From Nyssa sinensis (lineage: Eukaryota > Streptophyta > Magnoliopsida > Cornales > Nyssaceae), in the NCBI GenBank assembly GCA_008638375.1, contig CM018043.1, forward strand, positions 56,996,947 to 57,060,946: a stretch of 64,000 bases of DNA. Reading direction: 5' to 3'. Made by a program: the position numbers and the translations under genes. The notes beneath the pieces are model-generated. The model was not told where the DNA came from. It saw only the letters and a program-made list of their open reading frames with translations, and searched no databases. This document shows, piece after piece, positions 1-11,950 of the stretch (position 1 is its first letter; the number at the start of each line of letters is the position of its first letter).

Positions 1-1812
1 GTTGAGTAATAAATTGTTCAAGTTTAATTTGTTAGAATAAATAAAATTTAAATTATGTTCAATATTAATTTATTAATTTCTTAAACTAAATTTGAATGAA
101 TCTCAAATCGAGGCAATTACAAATAGAGTTGGAGTAACCTGATTTTTTTATATAATATTAGATTACTTATTAATTTATCAAACCAAAAATTTGAGTTGAA
201 TTTGATAAAATAACGATTATTAAAATATGTTAAACTTAACTTGTTTTATCTTGTGAGTCAATTCTAAACAAATTTTATAGTGATATTCATTGGATGAGCT
301 CGAATAACTTAGTCGTTTTACATCCAATCGTAAAAATATTTTTAAAAGGCTAAAATGCAAACAAATGATACCCAACATTGTTTGGTTAATTAGTAGTATT
401 TTTTGTTAATGAACAATAATATTTTATTAGAATACTGTAATTGAAAAAACTTAAAACACTTTAATAAATATTATATTATAAAAATAGTTTGAAACAATTT
501 CATAATTATATAAAACAGAAACAGAATGTTCAAAATACTATAAATACAAAAACATAAATTAAATGGAAACAAACAAAAATTAGAACTTACAGTTTTTCAC
601 GAAAATACCAAAAGTAAAGTAATGGTGATTGATCAAGGCTAGTGTTTTACACTATGTCCTTAAGACAATATCACCCTGCCACTGGTGTTTTTGAGTTTTT
701 AATAGCGGTTGTCTCCTAGGATACAATGATCACGCACAATAGATGAAAGTACTCTAATCTTATGTGCATAACGAACCAAAACTTGTCCTTAAACTCTCTT
801 AATATGCAAGCAATATGCATGGACTTAATTCTAAAACTCGTGAAATTGAATTAATGATGATGAGGATAAATTGAGTTTATATAGGCGACTTGGTAGCTGT
901 TCAAACAAACATGAACCTAAAAGGTGCATATGTTCACGCGAACAGATATAATATTTCAATTTGAATAGATGCATCCATTGGTGAATAGATGCATCAATCT
1001 GAAGAGACACAATTATTTTTTAAATTCAAAGTGATGCACCTGTTTATGATGACTGTTCAGTCAAAATTCAAAAACGTAGCATTTTCAAAATATAATTTAA
1101 ATAAATAAATTTTCTCCAAAAAGATATATATATATATACATATATATATATAGTGGGTCAAGGTCCAAGCCCAATCCAAGGTAATTCTATATATACTCTT
1201 TAAAAACTTTGTTCCCAATTTATGTGAGACACCAACTTTTCACAAGTTTCAAGCTTTGTTACCGTTCAAGTGGTTCTTGATGGTTTTGAACAATCCAATA
1301 TATATGTTCTTAATCTACTCATGGATGAAGATATATTTACATGTGAATCCATCTAAAATAATGTATAGAGCCTATTTTAATTTTGGATAAAAAATGACAA
1401 AAAATTATTGCTCAATAATTCATTTTTCTAACATTTTAAAAGTTTTTTTATTTTATATTGCTTGGTTCTAAATTAGATATAAAAAATTTTCTCTTATTCA
1501 TATACGTATTATAATTTTAATGTATCATTTATATAATCATATATATATATATATATATAAAATACCTATGAAAAAATTAAAATTAAATAAAATTTAAAAA
1601 CATGTAGATTACATGTGGCCAAATACATACTGAATCGAAACTAAATATTGTATTTTTTTTTTCCCATAAAAGAGTACTTTCTTCTGCTTGGATAAAATAA
1701 TTTTTTTTTTAAATATTCTAAAGCACGTAAAAGTATTTCTGATTTCTCAGCATTGTTTGGTTAATTTCTAAAGTAGTGGTTTGTTTTTTCTTCTTGAACT
1801 TACGTACCACAG
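1..1812. other. AT-rich flank, no gene recognised
   Basis: I see no coding exon on either strand. The stretch is AT-rich with short TA microsatellites near 1121-1150 and 1537-1558. It should hold the first exon of the aquaporin that follows if that gene were complete. I looked for a GC-richer exon encoding the PIP amino terminus and first two membrane helices and did not find one. Confidence 0.6.
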
Positions 1813-2594
1813 GTGGTCACATTAACCCGGCAGTGACGTTCGGGTTGTTGCTGGCGAGGAAGGTGACGTTGCTCCGAGCAGTGGCGTACATGGTGTCGCA
1901 GTGCTTGGGAGCTATATGCGGCGTAGGATTAGCGAAGGCTTTCATGAAGGATTCCTATAATGCCCTAGGAGGCGGTGCCAACTCCGTTTCAACAGGCTAC
2001 TCAAAAGGCACCGCTCTGGGTGCTGAAATCATCGGCACTTTCGTCCTCGTCTACGTCGTCTTCTCCGCCACCGACCCCAAAAGGAAGGCACGTGACTCCC
2101 ACGTTCCTGTAAGTACCAAATTCTCAGTCCATCTTTACTGCTACTGCTACTGCAATCAGACGCCACGTTAGATGAGATTGTCACTGCTGTGGTTTTGATA
2201 TGGTGTGGGCGGGTACAGGTGTTGGCTCCATTGCCAATTGGTTTTGCAGTGTTTATGGTCCACTTGGCTACCATTCCCATCACTGGTACCGGCATCAACC
2301 CTGCTAGAAGCTTCGGTGCTGCTGTGATCTATAACAATGAAAAAATCTGGGATGATCAGGTACGTGCATTAATTGAGTTCCATATTTATGTATACGTACA
2401 TCGGTAGGTTTCAATGGGGACCCTTGCATGTTTGGTTTTTTCTGATTTTGTAATGGTTGATGGTAATGAGCAGTGGATATTCTGGGCTGGGACCATTTGT
2501 GGGAGCACTTGCTGCTGCATTTTATCACCAGTACGTTCTCAGAGCCGGGGTCGTCAAAGCCTTGGGATCTTTCCGTAGCAACCCCAGCATTTAA
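1813..2594 (+). pseudogene. PIP2: PIP2-type aquaporin, 5'-truncated and frameshifted
   Basis: Plasma-membrane intrinsic proteins are six-helix water channels. Three exons fit: 1813-2108, 2219-2359 and 2474-2594, with introns of 110 and 114 bp and GT-AG borders. Exon one here starts at the usual PIP intron position, just before [10 protein letters not shown]. Both channel motifs are present (INPAV in the first exon, INPARSF in the second), as is the PIP loop D motif [12 protein letters not shown]. The KAFMK and [14 protein letters not shown] segments resemble the PIP2;7/2;8 branch. Two defects are visible. No exon for the amino terminus lies in the 1.8 kb upstream. In the last exon an extra G (GGG at 2489-2491) shifts the frame after WIFWAG; the expected [17 protein letters not shown] continues one frame over and ends at TAA 2592-2594. 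It could instead be a real gene with a distant exon 1 and an assembly error. Confidence 0.85.
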
Positions 2595-2976
2595 GATAAT
2601 CCATTGATGCATCCACTATTTTCTTATTTTTAGTTTGGCAAGACTCATGTTGTAATAGTATTTTTTTTTTCCAGATAAAACTGGGAATATCTAACTCTTT
2701 TGTTTTTAATTTTGCAATAATGAAACCTCTTAATATAGTATTTATTTATTATTAATGGTTTAAGAGCACCCCCAAAAAAACATGGTCAATGGTGAGATAT
2801 CCATTGTATACAAATGCTAAACATGGTCGTGGTCAGTGGTGTGTGTGAGTTGTTTTCATTTTGCTGGCAGAGAAGATAATTATGTTGTCCATAATCTTTG
2901 CACAACGTTATTAGTCTGTAAGTGATTTTATCGCTTGGTTAGAAGATCTCCTCTTTGGATTGAAATTTCCATTATT

Positions 2977-4219
2977 AGCTGATTTGTCTGAGCTTGATTG
3001 AAATTTCTACTAGAGCATTTCTAATAGAACTCTACAAAGTCACTTTTCAAAAATGTATTTTAGTGGATTATGTGGTATTTTGAAGAGTTAATTTTTATCT
3101 AACATTTTCACAAGACTTTTTAAAATTTAAAATTTTATTATTTTTATTTTTTAACATTATTTAGTTTAGTTTTATTTTATTTAAATTTCTTCTAATTTTT
3201 AAAATGTATAATTTAAATTTCCTTCAATTTTATTTGAAATTTAAATTTTAAAATTTAAACTCCCTCTAATTTATTTGAATTTGAAATTTAAAATTCAAAA
3301 TTCAAATTCCCTCCAATTTCATTTGAAATTTAAATTTTAAAATTTAAATTCCCTCTAAGTTTTATCTATAAATGCAACTACTTCTCTTTCATTTTCATTA
3401 AACTTTTTCATTCAAGACAGTTCTTAACTTCTTTTTCTTCATTTCATTTTTCGTATTCACTACGGAAGACGATCTTTTTCTAGATATGCTTCTTGATGAC
3501 TCCGAATTCTGATGATGAATTGGAGATGTTCAGTAATAGCTGCTATTGAAGAAGAGACTCTTCAAATGAAGACACGATCCTAGACCATATCGTGGCTTCC
3601 GTTTAAGGTCACACAACTATTTGGCAGTGATCGTGTCCAAGGCCATAATAGGCTATATCAAGATTATTTTGCAGAAAATCATGTTTATCTTTCAAATCTA
3701 TTCAGAAGGAGATTTCGGATGAGTAATTCTTTTTTTTTTTTTTCTGCGTATTCATTCTACAGTGGAAGCGCATGACTCATACTTCGTCCAAAAAATAAAT
3801 ACTTCCGAAATTCTTGGTTTGAATAATTTTTGAAAATTATCAAAGTGATAAACTTGATGAGAAGGATGAGAATGGTAAAAAAAAAATTACACAACATATT
3901 TATAAAAAAAAAAATTAACAATACAAATATTACCATTCTTAATGGTAATATTTGTGAACGGTAATATTTGTGATATTAAATTGTTCACAATACCGTTCAC
4001 TGATACTTATACAGAGTCCCTGAAGAGAAATTATTTTTTTATTAGTTGAAGAATGGTTCAATACTTTGCAAATATACCGAATAAAATGAATTCTTCAAAT
4101 TTTGAAGGGGAGAATACCGAGTCTGTTGGACCATGATTGTTTAATGTGGAGCAGCAAAATTTACTGAAGCGCTGAACCTGATGAAACTGCTCTTATAAGC
4201 TGATTTGTCTGAGCTTGAT
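2977..4219. repeat. 1.2-kb block bounded by a 22-bp direct repeat
   Basis: The 22 bases at 2977-2998 recur exactly at 4198-4219 in the same orientation. The block between them holds an AT-rich lead, a sequence like the ends of Harbinger-type elements starting near 3014 (GAGCATTTCTAATAGAACTC) and a transposase-like coding relic. The repeat is too long for a Harbinger 3-bp target duplication. It may mark a duplication or a repair event that trapped the block. The 2595-2976 stretch to its left, downstream of the aquaporin, shows no gene. Confidence 0.6.
3486..3821 (+). mobile_element. PIF/Harbinger transposase relic
   Basis: Translated pieces match the amino-terminal part of plant Harbinger (HARBI1/ALP1-like) nucleases. 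They include an acidic start around SDDELEM, a GSDRVQGHNRLYQDYF segment (about 3632-3680), the signature LFRRRFRMS ending near 3723, and FLRIHSTVEAHDSYFVQK followed by ILGL (3741-3821). The frame changes across the T-run at 3730-3743 and there are in-frame stops upstream, so it cannot be expressed. The DDE catalytic part that should follow is missing. This is a 3'-truncated dead copy, identified from family knowledge of these conserved strings. Confidence 0.75.
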
Positions 4220-4364
4220 CTATAAACTTTTTATTTTTCTTTTAAAAAAAAAATTACCTCCTTCCAAGATGATCCGGGGGAATTGAGTTTATCTAACTAT
4301 ATATGTTTTGCTTTTTATGCTTTTAATCTGAAATTATAGAAATTATTTTTTATTTATTAAAAGC

Positions 4365-4790
4365 ACTTTAAGAAGATTTTATTAAACAATAATATTTAAA
4401 ATTTCCCCTAGGGTAGTCTCACTTCTACCAAGGTTCCAACTAGGCTAGATGGTTAAGTCTCCAAATAATCGTACTAAAAACTTGGTATGGAATTTTGCTT
4501 CTATATTATTTGAGGGTTGATGGTTATGGGTAGTTAGGGAATGCTGCCCCAGCTCTGTAGAGTCCAAAATAATAATAAATAAATACTTTAACAAGATTTT
4601 ATTAAACAATAATAATTAAAATTTCCCTTAAGGTAGTCTAGCTTCTACTGAAGGTTCCAACTAGCTAGATGTCCAAATAATCGTACTAAAAACTTGATAT
4701 GTAATTTTGCTTTTATATAAATTTGAGGGTTCGTGATTATGGGAATGTTGCCCAAGCTTTGTAATTCAAAAAAATAATAAATAAATATAG
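4365..4790 (+). repeat. 220-bp tandem duplication, SINE-like
   Basis: Two head-to-tail copies, about 4365-4584 and 4585-4790, share long near-identical stretches (for example around TCCAAATAATCGTACTAAAA in both). Each unit has a segment resembling a tRNA-type A box (TAGGCTAGATGG, first copy) and a B-box-like GGGTTCGTGATTATGGG (second copy) before an A-rich end. A tRNA-derived SINE is plausible but unproven. Confidence 0.6.
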
Positions 4791-4859
4791 GATAAATCAT
4801 TTTTTTTTTTTAAAGATTTTAAAATTATAAAAATATCTCTTAATATTGTTGAAATAACA

Positions 4860-7320
4860 GTAACCTACACTCTCTACTGTTAACAAAGTACGAAGATCTC
4901 ACTTCCGATCTATTTTTTTTTCTTCAAAATAAAAAAAAATGCTTATTTCATTCAATTTTTATGCATTTTTTTCAAATTTGACTAATTTTTGCTAACTTTT
5001 TTTAAATCTATTTTTTTATTTTATATAAAAATAAATTTAAGATAAATAATTTATATTTTTTAGTCAAAGTATTTTTAATTAATATTTATTTAAAATGAAA
5101 AAATATAAAAATGATCAAAATTAGAAAAATTCAAAGGTTTTTTGAGTTTGAAAGGGGGACGTTTGAAAAACAAATTGGACTGAAAGAAAGGTTTTCGGAG
5201 TTTATCAATAAAAATAAGAAAAATTAGTATCATTTCAAAAATTTCAGAAGCGATTTTTGTAATTATTAGAAATCTTACGAGAAATCAATATAATTTATCT
5301 ATAAAAATATATATAACTTTTGCTTGAGTGTCATGAGGCTATACGTGAGGATAATATTTTCAATGCCTTTAAGAGTAGGAATGACAATTGATATACCACA
5401 AACAGACACACCAATCACCTTGAGACACGTGTGCTTACAGAACTGATAAACTCGGTCATACAGAGCAGTCACAGCCTTCAGGGCATTCTCATATACATAT
5501 CCTATAGAGCCGATAAACTCGGTCATACAGAAGCCTTCAAGGGCATTCTCATGCACATATCCTCCAGACCTTAGGATCTGCAATATTCACTCAGTATTTC
5601 GGATGGTTCCGACCTTATGGTTTCCTTAACAACTGTCCAAGCAGGGAATAAGGAAAACAGTCTTCAACACGGAAACAGTTTTCGACAAGGAAACTACTAT
5701 CTATGATTATCTCTATCTACGACACTATACTCCACAAGGTAACTGTAATCTCCTGATGATCAAATCCCTATATTCATGGCTCCGAATCCTAATCAACTTA
5801 GGAAGGCCACGGTCTATAAATTAAACCCTTAAAGGTACGCTTTTATTTTTATGCTCATTCTTTGGCTTTCAATACGGTCTTTTCAATTCCGTTTACTTAC
5901 TTAAGCATCGGAGCGGCTACCGCCGGAGCTAATCCAGTGGTCCTCTGATCTCCTTTTTGAGTGTTCTACAGGTCGCGGAGCCCAGATTTATTGCGAGTCG
6001 AAAAGTGCAGAATCAATAATTTAACCCATCCGGTTGGAAACCCACCAACCTCATCGCGTTGAAACCCACCAATCCCATTCTTACTAGGACAGATTTGGAC
6101 AAATTTTTCCACCCTGTCAGAGTTTAGGACAAGTTTGGAAAGAAAGCATCCGCCCTACTCCACTCTGATTATATAAAATAAAATAATAAAAAATTCTTAT
6201 ATTACATAATCAATGTTTATAATAATATTTTTAGTCACTCATTAAAAGTTTATACAAACTTAATAGGGTTATATATTTAAAATAATAATAATATAATTCT
6301 AATCCTTTATTAACATGTATATTTCTTATTTTAACACATGTAATATCTTATTTAAATTAAGTTAATTGTAATTAATTATAATATATTGTTTAAAATATGT
6401 TAATTTAACACATGGAATAATTGGCTTTATCTAACTATATTGTGACCTCCACTCTTTACTATTGCTGACAAAGTATGAACATCTCACCTCCAATTTAATT
6501 TTTTTTCAAAATGAGAAAAATGCTTATTTCATTCTATTTTTATGCATTTTTCAAATTTGACCACTTTTATTAACTTTTTTTAAATATTTTTATTTTATTT
6601 TATATAAAAATAAATTTAAGATAAATAACTTATATTTTTTAGTCAATTTTTTTAATTAATATTTATTTAAAAATAAAAAAATATAAAAAATTAGAAAAAT
6701 TAGAAAAATGCAAAGATTTTCCGAGTTTGAAAAGGTGACATTTGAAAACAAAATTGGATTGGAAAAAAGGTTTTTGGAGTTTATCAATAAAAATAAGGAA
6801 AATTAGTATCATTTAAAAAATCTCAGAAGAGATTTTTGTAATTATCAAAAATCTTACAAGAAATTAATGTAATTTATCCATACAAATATATATGGCTTTT
6901 GCTTGAGTGTCATGAGGCTATACACAAGGAGAATATTTTCAGTGCTCTTAAGTAAGAGTAACAATTTAACCCGTCTAATTGAAAACCACCAACCTCTTCG
7001 CAGTTAGAATCCACTAATTCCATTCCTAATAGGACGGATTTAGAGAAAGATTTTTTCATCCTGTTAGACTTTGGGACTTGGTTTGACGGGAAGGCATCTC
7101 GCCCTACTCCACTCCAATTATATAAAATAAAGTAATAAAAGATTCTTATATTACATAATCAATATTTATAATAATATTTTTTAGTCACTCATTAAAAATT
7201 TATATAAACTATAATAGAGTTATATATTTTAAAAAATAATATAATTGTAATTCTTTATTAACATGTATATTTCTTATTTTAACACATGTAATATATTGTT
7301 TAAAATATATTAATTATAAT
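4860..7320 (+). repeat. Tandem segmental duplication of about 0.9 kb
   Basis: Unit A (about 4860-6400) and unit B (about 6439-7320) align in order over their whole length. Matching landmarks are the ATGCTTATTTCATTC stretch (4939 and 6512 regions), the CTTTTGCTTGAGTGTCATGAG stretch (5317 and 6896 regions), the repeated CCACCAA and CCTACTCCACTC segments, and the final AT-rich part with ATTAACATGTATATTTC. Unit A is longer because it carries a 627-bp solo LTR that unit B lacks. No protein is encoded. Confidence 0.8.
5389..6015 (+). mobile_element. Solo LTR, Ty3/gypsy-like, 627 bp
   Basis: The element begins TGATATACC and ends GCAGAATCA, giving TGAT...ATCA inverted ends. It is flanked by ACAAT (5384-5388) and ATAAT (6016-6020), a 5-bp target duplication with one C-to-T change. 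The paralogous unit B has the unoccupied site ACAATTTAACCC at about 6961, so the limits are well supported. Inside are a TATA-like TATAAAT at 5815-5821, an internal repeat of about 68 bp (5444 and 5512 starts) and a 3' part of gypsy-LTR type. There is no internal coding region or second LTR, so it is a solo LTR left by recombination. Confidence 0.82.
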
Positions 7321-8278
7321 TAATTTAATAAAATAAGTAAATAAATAAATAAATAATTTAAAAATAAATAGAGACTCACCTTTGCTTATTTTAAACATAT
7401 TTAAATTTTTTTGTTTTTGCAAGACAAAATTAGAAGAATCTCCTATTGCCATCCCTCCTCTTAGGACTCTAATAAACATGACAATGCCATCATCCAACAG
7501 TGATGGAATGTCTTGTGTATGATGTTTATCCATTTTAATGTTACATAGCCACGTGGTGTGCGAGAACACCAAATACTTTCTTATCCAATCCGAGAATTAG
7601 TTCTAGCAATGTGAATCTAATAAAATACATTACTATTTTATTTAGATAGTCACACTATTTGGCTATTATACTATTTTTTTTAAATGAATTTTGAACCAAA
7701 AGTCATTGACATTTAAAAACATATTTAGTTTTGTTTGAATGGACAATGAAAATAAACATTTATGAAAAATGTATTTTGAAATAGATATTTAAAAGAAAAA
7801 TATATTTATTGATATTTTTTTAAAATATTTATTTTACTTTTAAAAATATTTAAATAAAAATTTTAAAAAATCTAAATTAATATTGACTTATTTTAAAATT
7901 TTATTTAAAAAATAAAAATAATTAAACAGACAGTTTTACTGCTCATCCAAACACAGTCTTAATCATTTTTCTCAATTTGTCCACTTTTACACAGTTACAC
8001 TAATCGGAAAAGTGAGATAGAGGCTTTTCAATCCTCTAATTTTTTTAATTTTCTGCCTTCACAACAGATCCAAACACAATTGTTAAAAAGACTATTCCTA
8101 AAAAAAAATAAAATCCACTATTCGATGAATTCAAACGGGTTATTAAAGCACAAAAATAATTACTATAGGAGAAGATTTTATGAGAGAAATTATTAAAATT
8201 TTATAAAGACAAAGAATTCGGGGCAGAGTCCGAGTTCTTTTGCATCCAAATTTTGATCGATCGGACTCGGGAGTCGAT
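7321..8278. other. Intergenic, AT-rich
   Basis: No gene or clear transposon seen. The last 100 bases before 8279 should hold the 5' leader of the methyltransferase gene. The short open frame on the minus strand at 7300-7572 has no recognisable domain. Confidence 0.5.
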
Positions 8279-11200
8279 ATGCAAGTGAATGACGCCGACG
8301 AACCGGCCGTTCCATCGTCGACCGACCAGCACATGACCACGATTTCTCGTCATTATTTTGGGAACTCCAGTGACAGCGCCGATGCTTTCTCCATCACCAT
8401 CATTGAGGTTTGCATAATTTACATTTATTGAGTCAAAAGATCCGGAAAAGCTCAAACCCTAGGACTCAGTTTGGTTGCTGGGAAATTGTTGGAAAAGAAA
8501 ATAAACACGGAAAACGGAAAGCTTCCCTCGGGCCGCAACTTAGCCATTTTTTTGGGAAACAAAAACGACAGAGAACATTTGACCCAATAATTGTTTTCCT
8601 CTTTTATTCTCTGTTTTCTTAGCAATTAAATGGAAGATAGATGGACAACCTAACAATTATCTTTTTTGTTGATGACTCGTATATCTAGAGTATGAAGGAA
8701 GACTATGGGTTGTTCGTGTGGCCATGTAGTATTGTTCTGGCGGAGTATGTTTGGCAACAAAGATCACGTTTTTCTGGGGTTAGTGTGGTTGAGGTATTTG
8801 TGTTTTCTAAAACACTTCACTTCAAATTTGTTCGTATCTGTTACTCATAATCCACATTTTTTTTCTCCATTTTGCAAATAACCCTTTATCGACTTGTGTT
8901 TTTTTGTTATGCTTTGTTAATGTTGGTTACTATATCATCATGATGAATTTGTTTAAAAGCATAAAACCTTTGCATTTTGTGTTCTGAATGACCATTTTAT
9001 TTGTCTATACTCCCTTTCTTTTGGATTTTTGGGTTTGATTATCAATCATTTATATAATTTTTAGTTTACAGCTTGGAGCTGGAACTTCGTTACCTGGGTT
9101 GGTTGCAGCCAAAGTGGGTTCAGACGTCACACTAACTGATGACTCAAACAGAGTAGAGGTATTATATTTTGATTATTTTAATTAACCTATGCTTCAGATT
9201 GCTGCTTAACTTTGAGATAAATATAAATAGATGCATGATGGCAATTACTGTTCTATTACTTCTTTACCAATAGCGATGATCACAAATGACCTGGTTTCGA
9301 ATGTAAATCCATATGTACTTCATTGTAGGAGTTTACACTACAGGGCCTTATTGGAACTTAAACAGGGATTTTTATTTATTTATTTTTTTTGTTCAATTTT
9401 TTTTTCTGGGTCCAAAGTTGGCTATTGAACCAGTACATTGTGCTCTATATGGCACTTGAGGCACACATTCAAAACAAGATCATCACAGGATGGAAGGACG
9501 TCATTCCTGTGAGACATTCAACCTTAAAAAATCCACTAAATTGTTTGATTTTGTTTTAAGTTTAATTTGACTCTAGGCTCTATCTTGTTCTTCACAAACT
9601 GGCTATAACATCCTCAAGCTGAAAGGAAAATTTATCGTTTCATGTAATGATTATTGATTACTGTAACAACTGTGCAAAAATCCCATTCACACGGCAATTC
9701 TATTGGTTTTCAGTAGATACCTCAAATGGTCAAAGTGTTAAACAAGAAATGGTCCATCCTAATTAGGTGCCATTGAACTTGATGACCTGCTGTAATTGCA
9801 TATTCTTGTCAAACAGGTCTCCTGTTCAACTTAAAGTTATGTATTCTATTTCCCTATGAGGAGAGCTGTCTAAATTTTTTTTTTACTCCTGATGAGTGAT
9901 GACCAAATTTAGGTATGTCGCTTCTCTCATTGTGGGGGCAGATCTCAACATGGAAACTAGTTGGGGCGCTCCTGAAAAGTAGATCCCACAAATGATTTGA
10001 AGTTTAATCAATAGGCCAGTACTTATGTTTGGAGTAGCAGTAGATTGGTACCTTTGTTAGTAAGTCTTCCTAAAATGAACGAAAGCCAGCATTCTGGACT
10101 TTACACTACTTGTATGCCCCCTACTTCAGTCTTATTATTCATTCATTGCTTCTAGAGTAACAACAAACATCGGAGAAATGGGAGTTTGTGACACCATTTT
10201 CATGGCGCCTCATTTACTTGGAAGAGCAAACACAGGTGAACTTTGGAGATGATTCCTCAAATGTTATTATAAGAGCTGATCTAATGTCAAACGTTACATA
10301 TAAAGTAGGATATTAATTGGTTTTTGAGATTTATAAAGAATCATATTTATGTTTTCCATCAGCACGCAAGTTTAATCAAATTTTCACAACTCATTACTTT
10401 GTTTCCTTTGAGGCTTTTAGCATTGATGGGTGTTTGTTGATCCGGAGAGTTGGTATTTGTTTTAAATTTGATCGTGGAAATTCTTATAATCCTGTGGTAT
10501 TGGCTCTGCAGGTGCTGGCTAACATGAGAAGAGTGTGCAACTTGAATGATCTCAAGTGTAATGTAAACTAATGACCTCATTAATATATATAGGACCATCA
10601 ACATCCCGATTCCTGTCCCCCTTTTTCACAAATGCACATAATATACCAAAATAGTGTCAAGACTATATTTCAAGTTTATACTTGTGTATCCCAACGAGTT
10701 GCTCTTGAGGTGATTTTGCTTTATTGTCTAGGTGTTGGGACTCACATGGGGCGTGTGGGATGTGCCTATTTTCAGTTTACACCCAAGAATTATCCTCGGG
10801 GCTGATGTCTTACATGACACTAGTGGTAAGATTATTTTTTTTTGTGCTGCTTAATTATCTTTTTCTTTTAATCTGTCAATAAACAGAAGATAAGATGTTT
10901 ATCTTACATTTTTTGGTAAGCCTTTGATGATCTCTTCGCCACTGTGACATTTCTGCTCCAAAATTCTCCAAGATCAGTTTTTATAACAACCTATCATAAT
11001 AGAAGGTATTTTTTGTCTTCTTTATGCCTTAAATGTTATTTTGCCTCACCAGTGTGCATTTTACTAATACTAATCTTCTATTTTCTTTTAGAGAAAAAAA
11101 TAAAGAAAAAATCCTTTCATTATGTTTTTAACCATGTGCAGTGGGCATCATCTAATTGAGTTCTTGATGGTGAAATGGGGATTGAAATGCATTAAGCTTC

Positions 11201-11316
11201 GAGATGGCTTTTCGTTCATGCCATCCTGCAAGGCATCCGGGTTAAGTGGCAATATTCAATTGGCAGAGATTGTTTTGAATAGTGATCAGGCTGATGTAGC
11301 TGACACCATAAATTAG
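8279..11316 (+). CDS. METTL23: METTL23-like SAM-dependent methyltransferase, seven exons
   Basis: A seven-beta-strand methyltransferase of the family 16 group, close to METTL23, using S-adenosylmethionine to methylate protein substrates. The plant target is not known to me. Exons: 8279-8407, 8689-8793, 9072-9158, 10512-10562, 10732-10825, 10921-11005, 11142-11316. They sum to 726 nt, 241 residues, with consistent phases and GT-AG borders. The protein reads YGLFVWPCSIVLAEYVW (family-typical opening), then the SAM-binding LGAGTSLPGLVAAKVG, the acidic strand-2 end LTDDS, NMRRVCNLN, LGLTWG.WD, the GADVLHD motif and a FITTYHNR strand. The start chosen is ATG 8279 (MQVNDADEP). Codons remain open upstream to about 8200, so a longer start is possible. 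The last exon ends TAG at 11314. No defect seen. It converges with the peroxidase gene. Confidence 0.9.
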
Positions 11317-11950
11317 CAGTGAGAAGGCGACTGATGATGCTGCTCCAATTTACATTGTACTGTTATAGATAGGACGTTTCACAGCAATTGTCTAGTTCAG
11401 TTCATCTTTTAAGTCTTAAATTTATGGATCACTGCTGATCTTCTTTTCCAAGACTTGATCGGAAACATGACTTGCCAAAGGCCCAAAGCCAATGTCTGCC
11501 TCTGAAGACTGAGACCCTCTAATTCTTTTGTAGGCTGAACTACTTACATTGACTTCAAAAACGTACATGTTCTGCATCATTCTGAGTTTGTTATGCTTTG
11601 ACAAAACTTGTTAACTAATTATTATATCACTTGCATGTTTCAGTTGTCGTAGCCCGGTTAGGTTAGGCCCTAGGCTGTGATACTAGTTTAGCCTACTGCC
11701 TCCTGTACCTCGATTAGCTACTTTGCTTATTCTGAAATTTTAAAGCCAATAATAGAATATCTCCATATGTTTTATGCTTTGACTTTGTTACAATAAGATA
11801 ACCATACACTTACATTGTCTTAAAGCAAAATAAACAACCATATAATTATTACAATCCTTTTAAAATAAGATAAAATAATATGCCTAGTTATAAGTTTATA
11901 ACATAATTTCAAAATGTCTAATTATCACTCTTATATAAGCTTAGAGACCG
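11317..11950. other. Convergent 3' spacer
   Basis: This 634-bp spacer lies between two gene 3' ends and should contain both untranslated tails. AATAAG and AATAAA-like strings appear (for example near 11790 and, on the minus strand, around 11820-11880), but no firm polyadenylation site can be assigned. Confidence 0.5.

Noticed and set aside
600..1300. Possible exon 1 of the aquaporin or a copia LTR
   Set aside because: No PIP amino-terminal sequence in any frame, no TG...CA ends with target duplication, and no primer-binding site could be placed.
5299..5583. Minus-strand open frame of 94 codons
   Set aside because: It runs through the solo LTR boundary and its internal 68-bp repeat, so it is a chance frame in repeat DNA.
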